From Patagioenas fasciata (taxonomy: Eukaryota > Chordata > Aves > Columbiformes > Columbidae), in the NCBI RefSeq assembly GCF_037038585.1, contig NC_092526.1:36717501-36781500 (forward strand): a stretch of DNA of 64,000 nucleotides. Reading direction: 5' to 3'. Positions within the stretch are counted from its first letter, which is position 1, and every line of letters starts with the position of its first letter. The notes under the pieces were generated by a model. It ran no database searches. It saw only the letters and a program-made list of their open reading frames with translations, and was not told the origin of the DNA. The position numbers and the translations under genes are program-made. Of this stretch, positions 35,101 to 50,100 are shown one piece after another.

Positions 35101-38100
35101 AGTGTGTGTGTGTGTGTGTATGTATATATATTATTTTCTTTTTTACCTTGTGGTTAATAACATAAACTTGTGGCACAGCACAGGCTAAACTAGAGAAACC
35201 TTGCAGAGTTTTCCAGCAGGAAGAGAAAAGGAACCAGAACCATAAGGAATAACTCATATCCCTGTCAAAAATGTGCCTCTCAGCTGTGCTTGGCTGATAG
35301 GGCACAGATCTTACCAGGTCCTAAACAATAGAAAAGGAGCTTCACTTGTTCTCCTTTTCCAGGTGACAAAAAAAAAAAAAAAAACACCGACTTATGGACC
35401 AGTCATATGAATTCTTACTTGGAAAATGGAACAATAAACCACGATCTGACAGAGATATCAGCATGATTCCCAGATCCTGAGTGTTTCTGTCCATCTTATG
35501 CTGTGAATGTCTGTTTGTAGGTGTCCCTATATTCTGTATTCACTTGTAGTTATGGCTTGATATTATAATCTTATGCTACTGTTAAGATTATAAATAATAT
35601 TTTAAATAATATAAAAGCTGTGTGTAAATCCTGGTATATATTACTTTTGCTTCTGCAAGTTGGATGGGTCTTAAACTTCAAGATCAGTCTGTGTGTTGTA
35701 AAGTCATAGCCAGGTAGCTGTGATGATGAAGGTAGCTTACTGGCTGGAAGAAGAGCTGGATGCCTGGTGAAAGCCAGTAAATGGTGGATAGTAGTAAGAA
35801 ATAAATGAAGTCTTGTGCTTTTTAAATGGCAACTATATAAATGAAGTTTATACAAATTCAGTGGCTGAGTAGGTACTTACACAATGGCTGTACTGAGGAT
35901 CCTTCCCTCCTGGCAGGACCAGTGGTGTCTGGCATGCATCCAGAGGAGAAAAAATAACTTAAAAATCATTGTAAATACACAAAACTTGTGCATAGCTAAA
36001 ATGTGACGAATTGTTCCTATGTCATTATGGGTCTTCTGTGCCTTGCAACACTTCATTGCATCTTCCACTTGGCCAGCTCTTCCATCAGGGCTGCTTTTAT
36101 TGTTTATCTGGGTTGTTTCCTTTTGTGGTTTGACCATTTTGGTCACTGTTGTACTACAAACAGGTAGATTATTTTTTTTTCTTGACTGTGGGAAGAGCTT
36201 GTTCTTGGTTTTATCCAACTCTGTCCAGGGTCTTCAGTGCTAGTGATAACCCATGAGTTCTTTCCTTGCTGTCCCCCAATGTTGGGTTTTCTTTTCATTA
36301 TTGGCTATTGGTCACTGAGGCCAGAACTAGTGATCGTGATAAAATAAAAGTGACATTGGCTGATTCATAACAAGCTGTAGCCTTACTGCGTTAAAACAAG
36401 CGATGTCTTGACAATGCAAGATAAAGAGAGATTATGAATCGGTCTGAGATAATTCCCTGTGGTGACTGAAGGGCACTGTTGAATGGATTGATGACTCATG
36501 TGGTATTTGGATTGCCAAAATTGCATTCATCGCATGAAATAAGTTTTCAGTGGCCTTTTATAAGGAAAATTCTGAATTTAAAAACTTGAGAACTTATTTT
36601 GCAGTCATATTGCTGGATATTTTATTTGGTAGAATGACTGCAGTGAAATTGTGAACTGATGGTGTATAAAGACCATTGCGTAGCTTTATACCCAGAGGAC
36701 AATGAGTGTTTAATGGAAAATAATGTTGTTGTCCATAATTGGTAGAAATGTATTTGGCAAAATGTGGTTTAGATTATTTTAAGTAACAGCTATTTCAGTA
36801 AGCACAACACTTCTGCATTGTGACCAGGATGAAAACCAAACCCAACTAAATGAAACCTGATCATGTTGACATTCTACCTTCAGATGATAAATCGGGTGAT
36901 AAAATAGTAACTTTTGCAGCTTTATGGATTGGTAGAGATTTTTAATAGCAGTGAACTAATATGCGTCTAATGGAAGGAAGCTATTTGTTCTTTAATGGTA
37001 GATGCAAGTGGATTGGTTTTTAAGAATAAGGAAACCTATGTTTAAAAAAATCCAGTTACCAGCTTTATAGGAATTGGTGTTAGTCCATTGGGACTCATCT
37101 TCAGGTTTTGGACTGTTTTTTCTGGTTAAATGAATTATTTTGATTCCAAGCATTTCCAAGTATTTTAAAATTGTTTATTGGATTGCTGATTTGTGCAGTC
37201 TATACTTCATTGACATAAACATTTTAAAAAAAATAATCTATTGGTATATTTACTAGAGAAAATGATTGAAGAAATTGATTTCTTTTGAGAAAATTAGGGG
37301 GCACCAGTATTCTAGTTATTTCTTGAATTGAATCACAGAATGGTTTGGGTTGGAAGGACCTTCAAAGCTCATCTGGTACCACCTCTGTAATGAGCAGGAA
37401 CATCTTCACCCAGCTCAGGTTGCTCAGAGCCCCATCCAGCCTGGCCTGGGATGTCTCCAGGGATGTGGCATCCACCACCTCTCTGGGCAGCCTGGGCCAG
37501 TGTTTCACCACTCTCTGTTTCCTTCAGTGCTTCAGCACTTTTCAGCATAAATTCTTTTTGCCCAGTATCTGGCACTTGCTCTTTGTCTACAACTTTCTCC
37601 TGCATGGAGGAAACCCGAACAGCGTGCTGTGCCTTCCAACTCAGCATGACATCAGCTTAAAACAGATGACAAGTAAAGAAGGAAGGTTATTTTCTCTTTG
37701 GTTTTTCAAAGAAGTTTGTGGTGTCAGGGCTTTCACATGACCCTCGTTGGAGAATTTTATTAGAGGAGGTTCTGAGCAGCAGGTCCTTTAATAACTCAGG
37801 ACTGCTGAAAGTGAGGCCTAGAAATAGAAATAAACTCTGTCACTTTGCAGAAGAGTGTCGCATTTATGTCTTTAACCTTTTTTTGCCTTTTCCAGTAGAT
37901 TTTACTGGATCGTGATGCCATGTTAATAGCATTCCTGATTTCCAGCTTCTGCAGGAAGAGACTGTGCTGGTAGCTTTTGTAGTGAATTTTATTCAAATAA
38001 AATAACAACAGGACCTTAAGGAAATCTGCATGCAGATTATTGACTTTGAAATTACTTTTTATTTTTACATTTTCTAGCTGCAGCGACTTGTAGAGTTTTT

Positions 38101-41100
38101 CTGGGAAGCTGCTGATGGCTGACACGAATAATCAGAATTTCTTAATTTCAGTCTTCCTTCTTCTCAGAGGAAGGTTAAAATAATATTGTTTTCTAGAATA
38201 TCAAGGACAGAGAAAACCTTAGCAACTGTAAAAGCTTTTAGAATTTTAAACTCTTTAAATATCTTTCATAATTTGGGAGCTAAAATTGCTTTCTACGTTA
38301 TGAGTAAATCAGTTTAGTTGTTGAAAGAACACATGAGTATCTAATGGAAATATATGAGGCTTTGAGATTAATATCCACTTGTGTCAGTTTTTGAGTGTTT
38401 TAAACACACAGGTTAAGTTATATACAATGAAAAAGATGATAAGATAATTACGGACAATTGCGATGCCTTTGTTCCTGAGAGAAGCTGGAATTGGAGCATC
38501 TCTTTTCTGAAGCACAGAACGATTTAGACACAAAACTGCAGACAGTATAGGATTGTTGGGGTTCAAGCCACGTACGAAGAAATCACATGCAAAGATTGGA
38601 AAAGCTTTGCAGTTTGAGGATATTGGAAAGTTTAAAACTGCAGGATTTTGGCTGAAGAATGGAGCTGTTAAAAGTGGTATACCAAGACATTTTTCTAGGG
38701 AAAAGAGTTACATTTCCAAAAGAGAAACCTTGTACAAATGTGTATATGTACTAGTATAAAGATCACACTAAACAGATCTGTCAGGAGTGAAAAATCTAAA
38801 TACTACCTAACCTACTCTATGAGAAAATTGTGTTGGGCTGCTTTCCAGATTTATTTAAATCTGTGGAACCAATGGATAATGGGGAAGTTGATGGTAGCTC
38901 AGGTTTTTACAGCCCTTTTACCAGACCTCTGGAGGGTCTGAATTTTCCAGGAATAAAAAGCGGATTGTTCTCATGAATAAATAAAAGTCATGGTAGATAA
39001 GTGGATAGTACGTCTGGTGGATTCTTTTTTTCCTCATATTAAGACCAGAGGGAGAAACCTGCTCAAGTTGGATGAATGGGCAAGACAAGTGGAACTTTGC
39101 ATTTGTACAGGTCACATCAGCAGCTTTTGCATATTAGATTAACAGGAATTTAATTGATTTAAAATTCCACAGCTGTTTATAAAATGCAGTAAGGCCATTA
39201 AAGTGTCTTCTGATCATTAGTCAAAATGAAGGGGCTAATTATAGCTATTTGAAATACTTAACTCTGAGAGTTTCTGTATTTTTTTGTGTGTGTTAGCAAA
39301 GTAGGGACTTCTTTATTCCAGTTTAAAATAATGTAGAGCCCTGAAGCATTTGTCTGTTGTGGACAGGAATGGCTTTGTCTCATGAATGTTTAACCCGATT
39401 ATTCAAACAATTTAAACATTATTTGGGGTGTCAATTTAAAAAATGCTAATGTGTTTCATTTGTTATCTTGGAAATCTTTAGTGTCTTGGTGGTAGTTGAA
39501 ATAGTCCCTGTTGTCAGTAGAAGATGTTGGATCATAACTGTGTATTATATAGTGACTGTATTGGGGGAAGGTAACTGCACATCTATAATTTTCAGGCAGA
39601 ACAGTCCATTTTTGGTGTTTATATGGATACATGGCTATGTTCCAGTCCTTTCTGGGGACAGTAAAAAGTGAATCTTGATTACATAGCTTTGTAGTGCCTT
39701 CCTGAAAATGTGGTATTCAGATATCATTGGTTACTTAAGAAATGTTAGAAATCACTTTGATAAGCCCTTCTGCAAAACAGGTGTGGTGGTGATTTTGTTG
39801 GTTTGTTTGTTTGTTTTTAATAGGTGAACTTTTATTAAACATAACCTTGTAATAGGCTGGAACAAATGCATCTGTAACAGGATTTCAAAAGGTAATGTCA
39901 GCTGTGCCTGAAGTTTGCCAAGGCTTTTGGGGGCATATGTCAAAATCTATTGCGTTGAACTTAAGATAGTCTCACTGCTAATGAGTTTCCCATTTGGAAA
40001 TTTTTAGGATCCAATCTCAAGTTTAAGTGAAGAGATTGAGTGGAAAAAAAAACAACTCAGCAGTAGATAGCTTAATTCTGCATGTCTGGAAACTCTTTTA
40101 ATACAGGTTATACAAGGTGAAACCAGATCCAGGTGTTATCTTTGAAGATATCAACTTCTGTGCCATCTCTTCGTAAATTCTTGTGTGGTCCTGCTTTCTG
40201 TAGCGCATCCAGTCCCAGGCGTTCAACAGAACGTTGCTGCTTCATGAGCTTCTGAACACCGATGGGAAGCGCTGCTGGGGCTCTTAGTGGGACTTTGGAA
40301 ATAAATCCACACTCAGGCTAAATCTGAATTTAGGGTCAGGTGGCTTTTCATACCAGAACAAATCTGAATGAGACCATTTTGAGTATAAACAAATAGAGAT
40401 TTTTCTATTTTAGGGTGAAAAAGTTTGAACATGTGCCAACCTAGTAATTCCTTCACATGTACCCCCCATCTGTACCCCTAACCATGACCTTCCTGTTCAT
40501 GTGCTCTTGCTCTTCCTGTTCTATCCTGGCAAAAGAATTAAAAAACAAACCAGAAACCTATTCAATATTCTGTCCACTGAACAATGTCTCTTCAGCTCAC
40601 TGGATGAGTCAGAGGTCTTGTCGAAAAATAAATGTGGTCATATAGATTTTCCCAGTACTTGCACGCAAGGGACTAGATTGTGTTGAATGAACAAGCTTAA
40701 GTCAGATATTTTTGAACTCCACTATTTGTTTTTGTAACTTTACTGTTTGTCTAAACTTGAATTTTGGGTTTGCATGTTAGTACCGGATAACATTGCGCAT
40801 GGTGTTTTTGTACTAGACTTTCCTGTTATAGCATCAAATAAATTCATAGATGAGTACTGTTTTAAAGTAATTGCTTGCAATCTCTTTATTTTAGAAGATT
40901 AGGTGATCAGTAATCGCTTAATAGTATTTCCCCAGTGACTGAGGACTGCAGGGCAGGGTGAAGCAGGTTATGGTGCTGCACCCCCCTCAGCCACCTACCT
41001 AATGAGCTGAAACACTTTTCACCACTTTTAAACATCCTTTCAACAACGCTTGCATTAATAACATGCACGCCAAATTTGACATCAGCTCCAGATAAAAGTA

Positions 41101-44100
41101 TGGTGTGGACATGGATGGGATGCAGAGGAAGATGGAGAGAGCACACGTATGAGAGGAGAAAAAGGAAAACACAGTTATAGACACTGTATTTTTCTCAAGC
41201 AACTGAATACGTTTTAGATTCCAGTGGGAGAAGTAAAGGTAAATAGCTAAGTAGCTTGGTAAGGAGATCTAGAGGTGATGCCATCAAATATATATGAACA
41301 TGGGGTCAAAGAATGTAGGGCAGAATCCATAGAATGGGAAGAAGTGATGGATAATGAGCTGATGCACGTTGTCTGTGCAGTCTCATGGTATAGAACAGTG
41401 GTTCTCCAGTTTGAGGTCTTCTAGAACACAAGACGAGCATGAGCCTGGCCGGAGCGGCTCTAAACTGCTAAGTTTAGGTGCTTTGAAGATGGGGAATTTT
41501 GAACCTGTTAGATGGAATCCCATGGGTTCCACTTCATATCTGTAGTGTGATGGCAGTGGCCATGCGTTTAAAATCATTTGCACAGGAGGACGAGATGGTT
41601 GTCAGAGAGCAGGGGAGGGAGATGCAAGGAGCCCCGTGTCCTGCAGGAGAACTTGGTCAGTTTTCTCAGTGTACGACTACAGAAGGTGTGGGAACCATTG
41701 GCTGGAGCTCTTTAATAGATTGTAGCAGCTTTCTGAGGTAACATTAGGTTCATCTGCTGCTACCTACAAACTGGGAAAAATAGACGGCACTCAAAAGAAA
41801 TGGGAGAATAAGTCAAGGAATTAGGCCTGGTAGTTGTGCATTGACTGAGTATCTGAAGTCAGGGTGGGGTGTATTTGTAAAGATGCTTTCGTTGAAGTAC
41901 AACTGTTGAACTTGCAGGTAAAACTTGATGCAACTTAAAAGTCTGAATTGTTTTGCTTTTTTTCCCCCTAACATATGTTGTCCTTCTTTAGCAGCCGATG
42001 GTCTTGGTCCTTAGTAACATCCTTCTGTGCAGAAATCTGGCGTGAGAGGATGGGTTTAATTTTTTAGCTTTTCTGGATGCTTCTGTGAATAATTCATGTT
42101 TTCAGTGTAGCTTATTATTTTGTAGTTCAGCCAGGAACTCTGAATCATTTCATCTGTTTCTTCGTGATCACATCAGATGATTTATGTGAATCCAATAGGA
42201 AATCTCTTAGCAAGGTCTAATTTCACAGTAAAATTAGATTGTATTGTTATTTTGTAGCTTTACCATGGATACTGATTTTTTTTAATATATATTACCTTTT
42301 TATTTTAAGAAGTCAAAGTGTCTGCATTCATACTAAAACTTGGCACAATAGCCACCCTCACCCTGCCCCAGTTATTTCAAGATCAACTTTAAATCCCTCT
42401 TGTCCTTTCCTCTAAAAGCATGGGTTGGCAATGCAGGTGAGGGTGTGCTAATAATCCATCAGGAAACTAATCAAACCCGAAACCTAGAAATCCATTGAAA
42501 AAGTTCTGTAGTTTACAAATTGAAATAATTTGAGTTATGTGCAGTTGAGAAATTGCCAGTTACATGATTTGTCTTTGTATGTTTTGAATGTACTCTTGTG
42601 AATTTTGAATATTGTGCTGTGGTTTGTGTGTTTGGGGATTTTCTGATGCGTTTCTTAAAGATCTTCATGGTCTAATTCATGAGTTGGATCCTCCTTTAGT
42701 CATGGATTTCTGAATAAGGCTGATTCCATCTTCAGTATTATGCATCGTGCCTTAACAGCATCTTTGCTATGATTTGTTGGGCTTTGTGGTTGCTATGAAA
42801 GTATGAACATGAGCTTTTTGCAACTGATAAATATGAAATGCTCTGTTGCTTGTAAAACATCTGCAGCTGATGGGATAACTTCTTGGGCATTGGTGGAGAG
42901 AACAACAACAGCAAAAATTGGTGTCAATCGCATCACAAAAGTGCACCGCAGAAATAAAGCTTTGTGCAAGATGTAAAAGTTTAATAGTCTGAAATATCTT
43001 CATCTTGCTCATGAGTCACTGTGCCTTATGTAAGGAGTGTGTGGATGATGTGAAAGGAAAAAGAAATGGCTCCTTGGATCCAAAAGGGAGTTATAACAAT
43101 TTAACAGCTTCAAACAGCATTAAATGTCACATACATCCTCTCTGATTTCTAGACACACATTCTTCAAGGCAAGGGGTGACTTCTTGATACAAGGCATCTA
43201 TTAGCAAGTTAAATGTGAATTTTGTTTTGTGATTGGTTGCCTTAACAGAATTATACAAAGAAAATTCTATCTAGCCAATAATCCTCTTCACAGCATTACT
43301 GGAGAGGAATGTGTATTAAAGTTGTTGCAAAAAGTACTTATAGAAAGGGGTTTTTTTCTTTATGGCCCCCCATTTCTATATCTGGTTGGTTTTAGATTTG
43401 CATCTTTGGGGCAGTTTTCAGGGAGTCCTTTGTGGTAAACACCAAACAGGGTTTGGGCTGAAATGGCTCAGAGATGTTGTGACAGTAGAAATAGTGCAAC
43501 CGAGTGGAGGGAAGCAAAACATCTTCCCTCCCTCTCCACTGCATCCTTTAGGTTAAAATGGCTTCCTTCAGACAATTATTTCTGGCCTAATTAATTATAA
43601 TGGCTAATTATTACATGCCAGGCATAGTTATTCAACTTTCATATTGGATTCCTGATGCATCTGGGAAGTGGCAAGCAAAAAGTCCCAATAATTCTGTCTC
43701 TGCAGTATATACTGAGATTTTTGGTTATTTTGAACTACCATTTTCTTAGTAGTGTTTAAAAGGGGGACACGTTGCATACATACAGCATCCTTTCAAAAGC
43801 TTTTCATTTCTGTGTTTTACCAAAATAATTTTCAGCTGTGTCATAAAATACTGTTTAGCTCCCGTTTTAAAAGATACTGCTCATTGATCTGTCCCACCAC
43901 TCAGAGTCTTTTTTTTCCCAACTTCTTTTGATGGTTTTTGTGAGCAGCAGACAGTCCATTCCCTATGTGCCAGATGATTTTCACCACTCCCCCCATGCGG
44001 GTTGCTTTCCTCAGCTTGTTAAAGGGGAGGTAACATTCATGATTTACATAATAATGAGAAATGAAAGCTGTGTCTGGTTTGATAAATTTTGTTCATAACC

Positions 44101-47100
44101 CGTTGGCGAAGATTCTAATCAGCTTTACAGAACACATCAATGGAATGTTTCAAAACCAGTTTTCATACATAAAAAAGCCTTATAATTTTGAAGCTTCTAT
44201 CTGCCATGGAAATACAAACCATAATTTAACATGAATTTAACGAAGGTGGTTCTTCATTTGTTCTTCTGCTGCAATAGCAGATAAGAGGATGTTTCATTGG
44301 AAGGAAAGATCCCAACTTGTATAAAACAGGGCTGGTTTTTAAATAATAAGAGCAGGAGCCAGGGTCAGGCTGGTACACCTATAGAAGTACGTATAGCTGG
44401 CGTCTGTCCATCTGTGTCTGTGTTCTACAGAGAGCCCTCATGGGATAGAAGGAAGGTGGTAAGAGTTTGAGCTTTTCCTATCTCCCCGTGGATTGAGCTT
44501 AAGGGTTTACTGAAGAGTATAAGAACAATTCACTAATTGGGCTAACTGAGCCTGGAAACCTGCCAGGGTGCTTTTGTGATCCAATTATTTAACCTTCTTT
44601 TACCCTGTCAAATGCCGACTCCTGGCAGATGAAGCAAATAATGGCTTAAAGCCAGACGCTTAATGTTGAAAAAGGAGCAGCTCTCTCGTCTTTTGACGAA
44701 CATGCACAGTTCGCAAGTGTGGATTTGTGCAGAGCAGAATAACCTGGAATGCAGACTTTTCTCATCCTCGCTGTGCTTCATACTTCATTCACCTTGGCTT
44801 TTTTTAAGCTGTAAAATATGAGTGGCGACTTTGTCTAGCAACTGCTCTGAAACTTTGAGGTGGAAAGGAGGTGTATAAATGTGTCAGAACAGAATTTTCT
44901 GATTCTAACACTTAGTATTGCTTTACCAATAGCAAAACTCCTGATGGTTTGATCAGACCAAATTTAGACCAAGATAAAGGTGTTGTAAAATAGATTGTCC
45001 CATTGCGTAATTGTGCACAAAATGGAAAACGTAGTCATCTGCTACTGTCATTGGTAAAATTGCTTCCCTTTCTGTCATTAAGATACATGCAATTAGCTAG
45101 TCCAGAAACTAGTCTGGTTTCTAGAACTTGATGTTTTGGTGATTTTGTTGCGTTTGCAAAGGCTGAAAGAAACTGTACCTTTTAAGTAGTTGTGTTTCTC
45201 CACATCACCACTTTTACAAGTCTTGTACTTTGATAATGTAAATTGTGTCAAAGGCAAGAAAGTCCTGCTGGAAATTAGGATTTGCCAACAATTTCCAGTG
45301 AAGTTGCGCAAAATTTTTGATGCTGGTTAAAAGTCATCCTGATGCTCTCAGGCTGTTTAAAATGGGTCTTTGACATAGAATGTCTTCTAGGTTAGTCAAA
45401 CGCATCGCCATATGGAATGATCTGATGTCACCTATTTCCATTTCTACCTGATTCATTTAATATGAAATATTATAATCAAGATATTTTCACACTTCACTTA
45501 GCTCATCATATGCGAACTCAAGGCGTCAATCGATGACCCTTCAGAAAACGGCCTTGATTGAGGTTAAAGGACTGCCGTTTGAATATTTTGCAGATTTACA
45601 GATGCAAGGAAGTTTTGTTTTCTGGATGTTAAAGCTTCACCTGCTTCTCATGTGCCTGCAGTTTTCTGTGCTTTTCAAAGACAACGTGAGCTTAAGCTTG
45701 GCTGTGGCTGACACACTGTGCTATAGAATGAGTCTTGCAATGAAGGTATGTTGTATAAGGGGGAAAAAATGCAGGATTTCTCTCTAGAAATTGTGTGCCA
45801 GAGTGGACTTCACGTTACATGACAAGTTAAAAGTGCTTCTTTATACCTGTTACTGCAAAGTGTGAGTTTTAGAGAGGAGCAAACAACTGGAAACATGTAC
45901 TTTCCACTCTTAAAAAACAAAACAAATGTGAAAGAACCAAACCACTGAGTTTAGCAGTATAACTAATCTTTGTGCAGTCGCTTTTTTCATTATAAAGTTC
46001 AGTAATGGTGGAAGTACAGCTTGTAGTACAATTTTAGGAAAATAATCCAAGGTTAAGATTGAAACTGGAAAAAGTCCAAGTAGCTAAAAATGTGTAACCA
46101 AGGCTACTTAATAGACTACTAATTTACAGACAGTTGTGAGGTGACCTGCTGGTTTATCAACATGCTTTTGATTAATAATTCAGCCCTTGGGGAAAAATCC
46201 AGTGAGAAACTTCTGTTTTGCCCAGGAAAAAGTGGGGTTTCCTCACCTGGCACAAAAAGGACCAAAAAAAACCCCACCATGGTTTACAGAAGAACTGTGT
46301 TGATGTGATCCGGTTTAGAACCAGTTTGTTTAGTAAGTACAGCAATGTCCAGATAGGGGTAAGTGTTATGGAAGAATTTTTAATATTTTTCCTGAAACAC
46401 TATTGGATTTAAAGGGCACAGACCTACCAGTGGCTGTATCTCAGGGATGGCAGCAAGTGTTGGCTTCTGCATTCTCCGGAGGTCCAAAACCCTCCCTTTA
46501 ATTGCAAGTAATGATTTTAATTTTCTAGTTCCTTAATCACCTGTTGATCAGAGTGGTTTTTTGCCTGAACTATACAAAGACGTGGTATTTGGGAGAAGAA
46601 CATGTAGCAGATAATCAAAGCTTGTAATGGGCACTAGTAGAAGGTTTGGGAGAGTTGTTCTGGTTTTTAGATTTAAGTGGTGATTAAAACTTGAGAGTTG
46701 ATGATAGTGATTGCGATGTGTCAGTTGGCAGAATCTGTTGATGGTGCACTTGTGTGCAGCCCAGCTTGAAGCTGATGGAGAAAATATATCCTTAGACCAC
46801 TTACAGTTTCCTTAAGAATATTTCATTTCTGCAAGTTTCTCTTAACCTCCCCTCTTCCATTCCAATATTTCTACAGATTCTCTTTAAGAATTTGTCTTTT
46901 GATCTTTGGTTCATCTTCAGGGACCTTCCTCAAGGTCTTGTTTCAACTTGGAACTACTTGCAGCTGTCAGACACCGTGTTCATATGAGGCACATCAGCAG
47001 CTTTAAGAGGGTGTGTGTCTTTCCAAATGTTGGCTAGGTCAAGCCTTTAGGTGTATTTAAATAGTGAGCATAAGGTGTATGATGATCTTCTGGAAAAGCG

Positions 47101-50100
47101 CATAAAACTTCACGTGGATAATAAAGTTTTGGTGGTGTTTTTTATGGTTTTTTTAATTTTTTTTTCAAGCCAATAAGAATTCAGTCAACTTTGTCAGCTC
47201 TGATCAGGGGTCGCAACTGTTCTGGTTTCACCTTCTTTGAAAGAAAACACTAGCTTTTGGAAACACCCTCATAATATTTGATTTTGAGGCTTTAATTTCA
47301 ATTAAGCAGCGGCCTTGGCAGGCTTGTTCGTGACTTGGTCTTTGTTTTGGCATCGGGTGTTAGCAGGAAAAGCTGTTTGGTAAAGCCCTGCCCTGTGATG
47401 GATGGGAGTTCAGCTCCTCTTCTTCCTCCTCCTCCTCCAGGCCCTGTTAGTGAATACAAGTTCAGGCATCAATACAACCCTCCTACTGTATTTCATCACT
47501 GCACCTGGTTCTTTCTGGGGGTGTCAGCAGCCAGTGTTGGCTGCCAGGGTGCTGTAACAAATGACGTGCTTTGGAGTTGGGAAGCTGGTGACAAGAGACG
47601 TGTGACATTGCTTGAGGTGTATCATCCATGTCTGAGAGGACAGATCTGACTTAGCGTCATGAGGCAGTATTTCAGGAATTACATGTGGCTACTGCTGTGG
47701 ATCTCCCCTTGATGAACAAATGGCTTTATCCTACTGTCCTGCATTCTCCATTTTCAATCCTTTCACATGTTGATAACTATTAGCAAGGGCTTTCCGAAAC
47801 CTGCTGATCTACAGATAAAAAGATCTAAAGATAAATGTTGTGTTCCTAGGAGTGTGCTTATTTTTTTAATTTTCTGTTTACTGCAGTTCTCGGAGCTGTG
47901 TTCGAGGAAACGGCATCCTTGAGATTTTGCAGCGGGGATTGTTGTTCTGATGGTTTCATCGTCCTTATTCGATGTTAACTACACCAATTACTAGGTGCTA
48001 CTTGCCTGTGTTGGTTTCAAGGAACTTGCCTCCTGTGGATGCTGGGTATGATTTCTCATTGCCGTTCTCCAAGGCTGTACCAAGAATTCTTAAACTTGCA
48101 ATCCACGTGCATGGCGTGTCTTAGAAGCTCATGATCCCTCTGGTCTTCATGCTCAAATAGCTGTAATTCCAGAGCTTTGCGCCGTTCACACGGGAGATGA
48201 ACCGTCCATTGGTGGTTCTGTTGTCACCAGCCTTTGTGGCTGTGAGGTCTCTTTTCTTTTCACGTGTTTCCATTACCAGCGGTGTCCTCAGGGCTGGTTG
48301 GCACATTATTTACTCTGAAGAACAGATGATGTTGAAGCTCAGTCGTTTCTCTGCTGGCTGCGTGGTTCAGTGTTCTCAGCACTATCTTTCAGTTCCACAG
48401 CTGTTACAGCAATTGTCACTGGCTTTCCTTATTGTTGACTCTTATCATAGTTCTTAGAAATGCCTTGATTATTTTTGCTTTCACAGCATACAAAAATCAC
48501 AGATGTCAGTGATTATTTTTTTTTGCTTGTTGTTGTTGTTTCTGACTTTGAAGTTAGTCAAAACTGATCTTTCAAACTCCAGCAGCCCTTTAAATACAGT
48601 GACAACCTGCCCCCAGAAACACTGGAGATTTACTTTAGATTTTTCCACAGCTGACTTTTGAGTTATGTTTCGGCTGGCAACTTGCCTGCCCTTGCATACC
48701 ATCCAAGAGCTGCCTCTTCAGGCAGAAGTCAGTGTTGACACCCTTGGCTTTCACTTTACGCTGAAGGAACTGGCACAGGTTTGTGCAGTGATTTGTCAAT
48801 AGGTGATAGACCTGAGACTGTGGCTGTGCTCACCAGTGCCTAAACACTGGAATCCGTGAAGGCTTCATCTCGCAGATCTAATACACCTTATTATTTATTT
48901 TGTGCCCTTGCCCATCTCCTTGGGTGGTCAAGGAAACTCTGTTCTGTTAAGCACACTCTATTTATTTAATAACTGCATAGCTCATGTATGCCCAATTCCT
49001 AGTTAAAAACACTTCTAAGCATTATTATCTAATGGGTAGAGCTGCCATAAAATACTTGAGATTACGAAGTCAGGGCTTTGCAGTGTGAGGGTTTTGTGGT
49101 GCGATGGGGCATGTGAGCTCTGTCCAGGCAGGAAAGCATGTGCTTGTTTCCTATTCTTGCGTTTTTGGGGAGCATTGAAGCACACACTCAGTGTTCGCCA
49201 CCTGCTTTTCAGAATGGAAAATAAGCTAGTTGAAAGTTTTGAACCCAGCAGGTGGATAGCCAATGGAAAATAATTAATGAAAACCCAACAAAATGCAGGT
49301 AGTATTTATTTAGTTAATTTGGCGTTAAGATTCTGTTAACCATACTGATCACACTGTGAAATAAAAACCATGCCTGGGTAGATTTGGGGTAACTGCACGA
49401 CAGATTCTTTGTGCGCTAATTAAGAAAATAATTTTTATAGCTCATAGTAAGAAATGGCAACGCTTTCATCTCTGGCTAGATGAATTTTCTTGGAGCCTCT
49501 GACATATTTCCCAACATGTCAGATACTGCAGGCAGAGGACTAACAGCTTGCCCCAGTGTCCAGCTTTATCCAGCCTTCCCAGCTGGTTTGCTGAGGAACC
49601 TCATATTGCTTTTGTGTAATCCAATAACTAGGGAGAAAGTGAGGCTAAATGACAGCAGCTGTGGCCCCGCCGTACCAGATGTGGCCAAGCGGCTCTTTTT
49701 GGCAGAGGTGAGGGATGACAAAGAACCCCAAACGATGGATTAATCCCAGGGAGGGTGAGGGGGTGGGGAGCAGATCTCAAGGGGAATCCACCCTCAAGCT
49801 TTAGAGAAAGGAACAAAGAGCAGCTTTGCTGGGTAGCAGAGTCCGACCTGTCCGTGGGGCTGCACAAGTCGGCTGAGATGCTTTTGGGTTATGAGAAGTA
49901 CAAAATCAATTCACAGAAAATACTTCAAGTCAGCGTTCCAGCAAAATCAAAGAATCTCCAAATGCAGTGAGGTGCCAAAGTTTGGGTTTAAATGAGATAT
50001 TCTTCTCAAGCCTGCCTTTTGATCTGCTGCTTCTATGGCACATCTCTTCAACTCATTGATACCTGGCAAGTGGACTGATCTGCACAGAGGCTTGGTGTAA

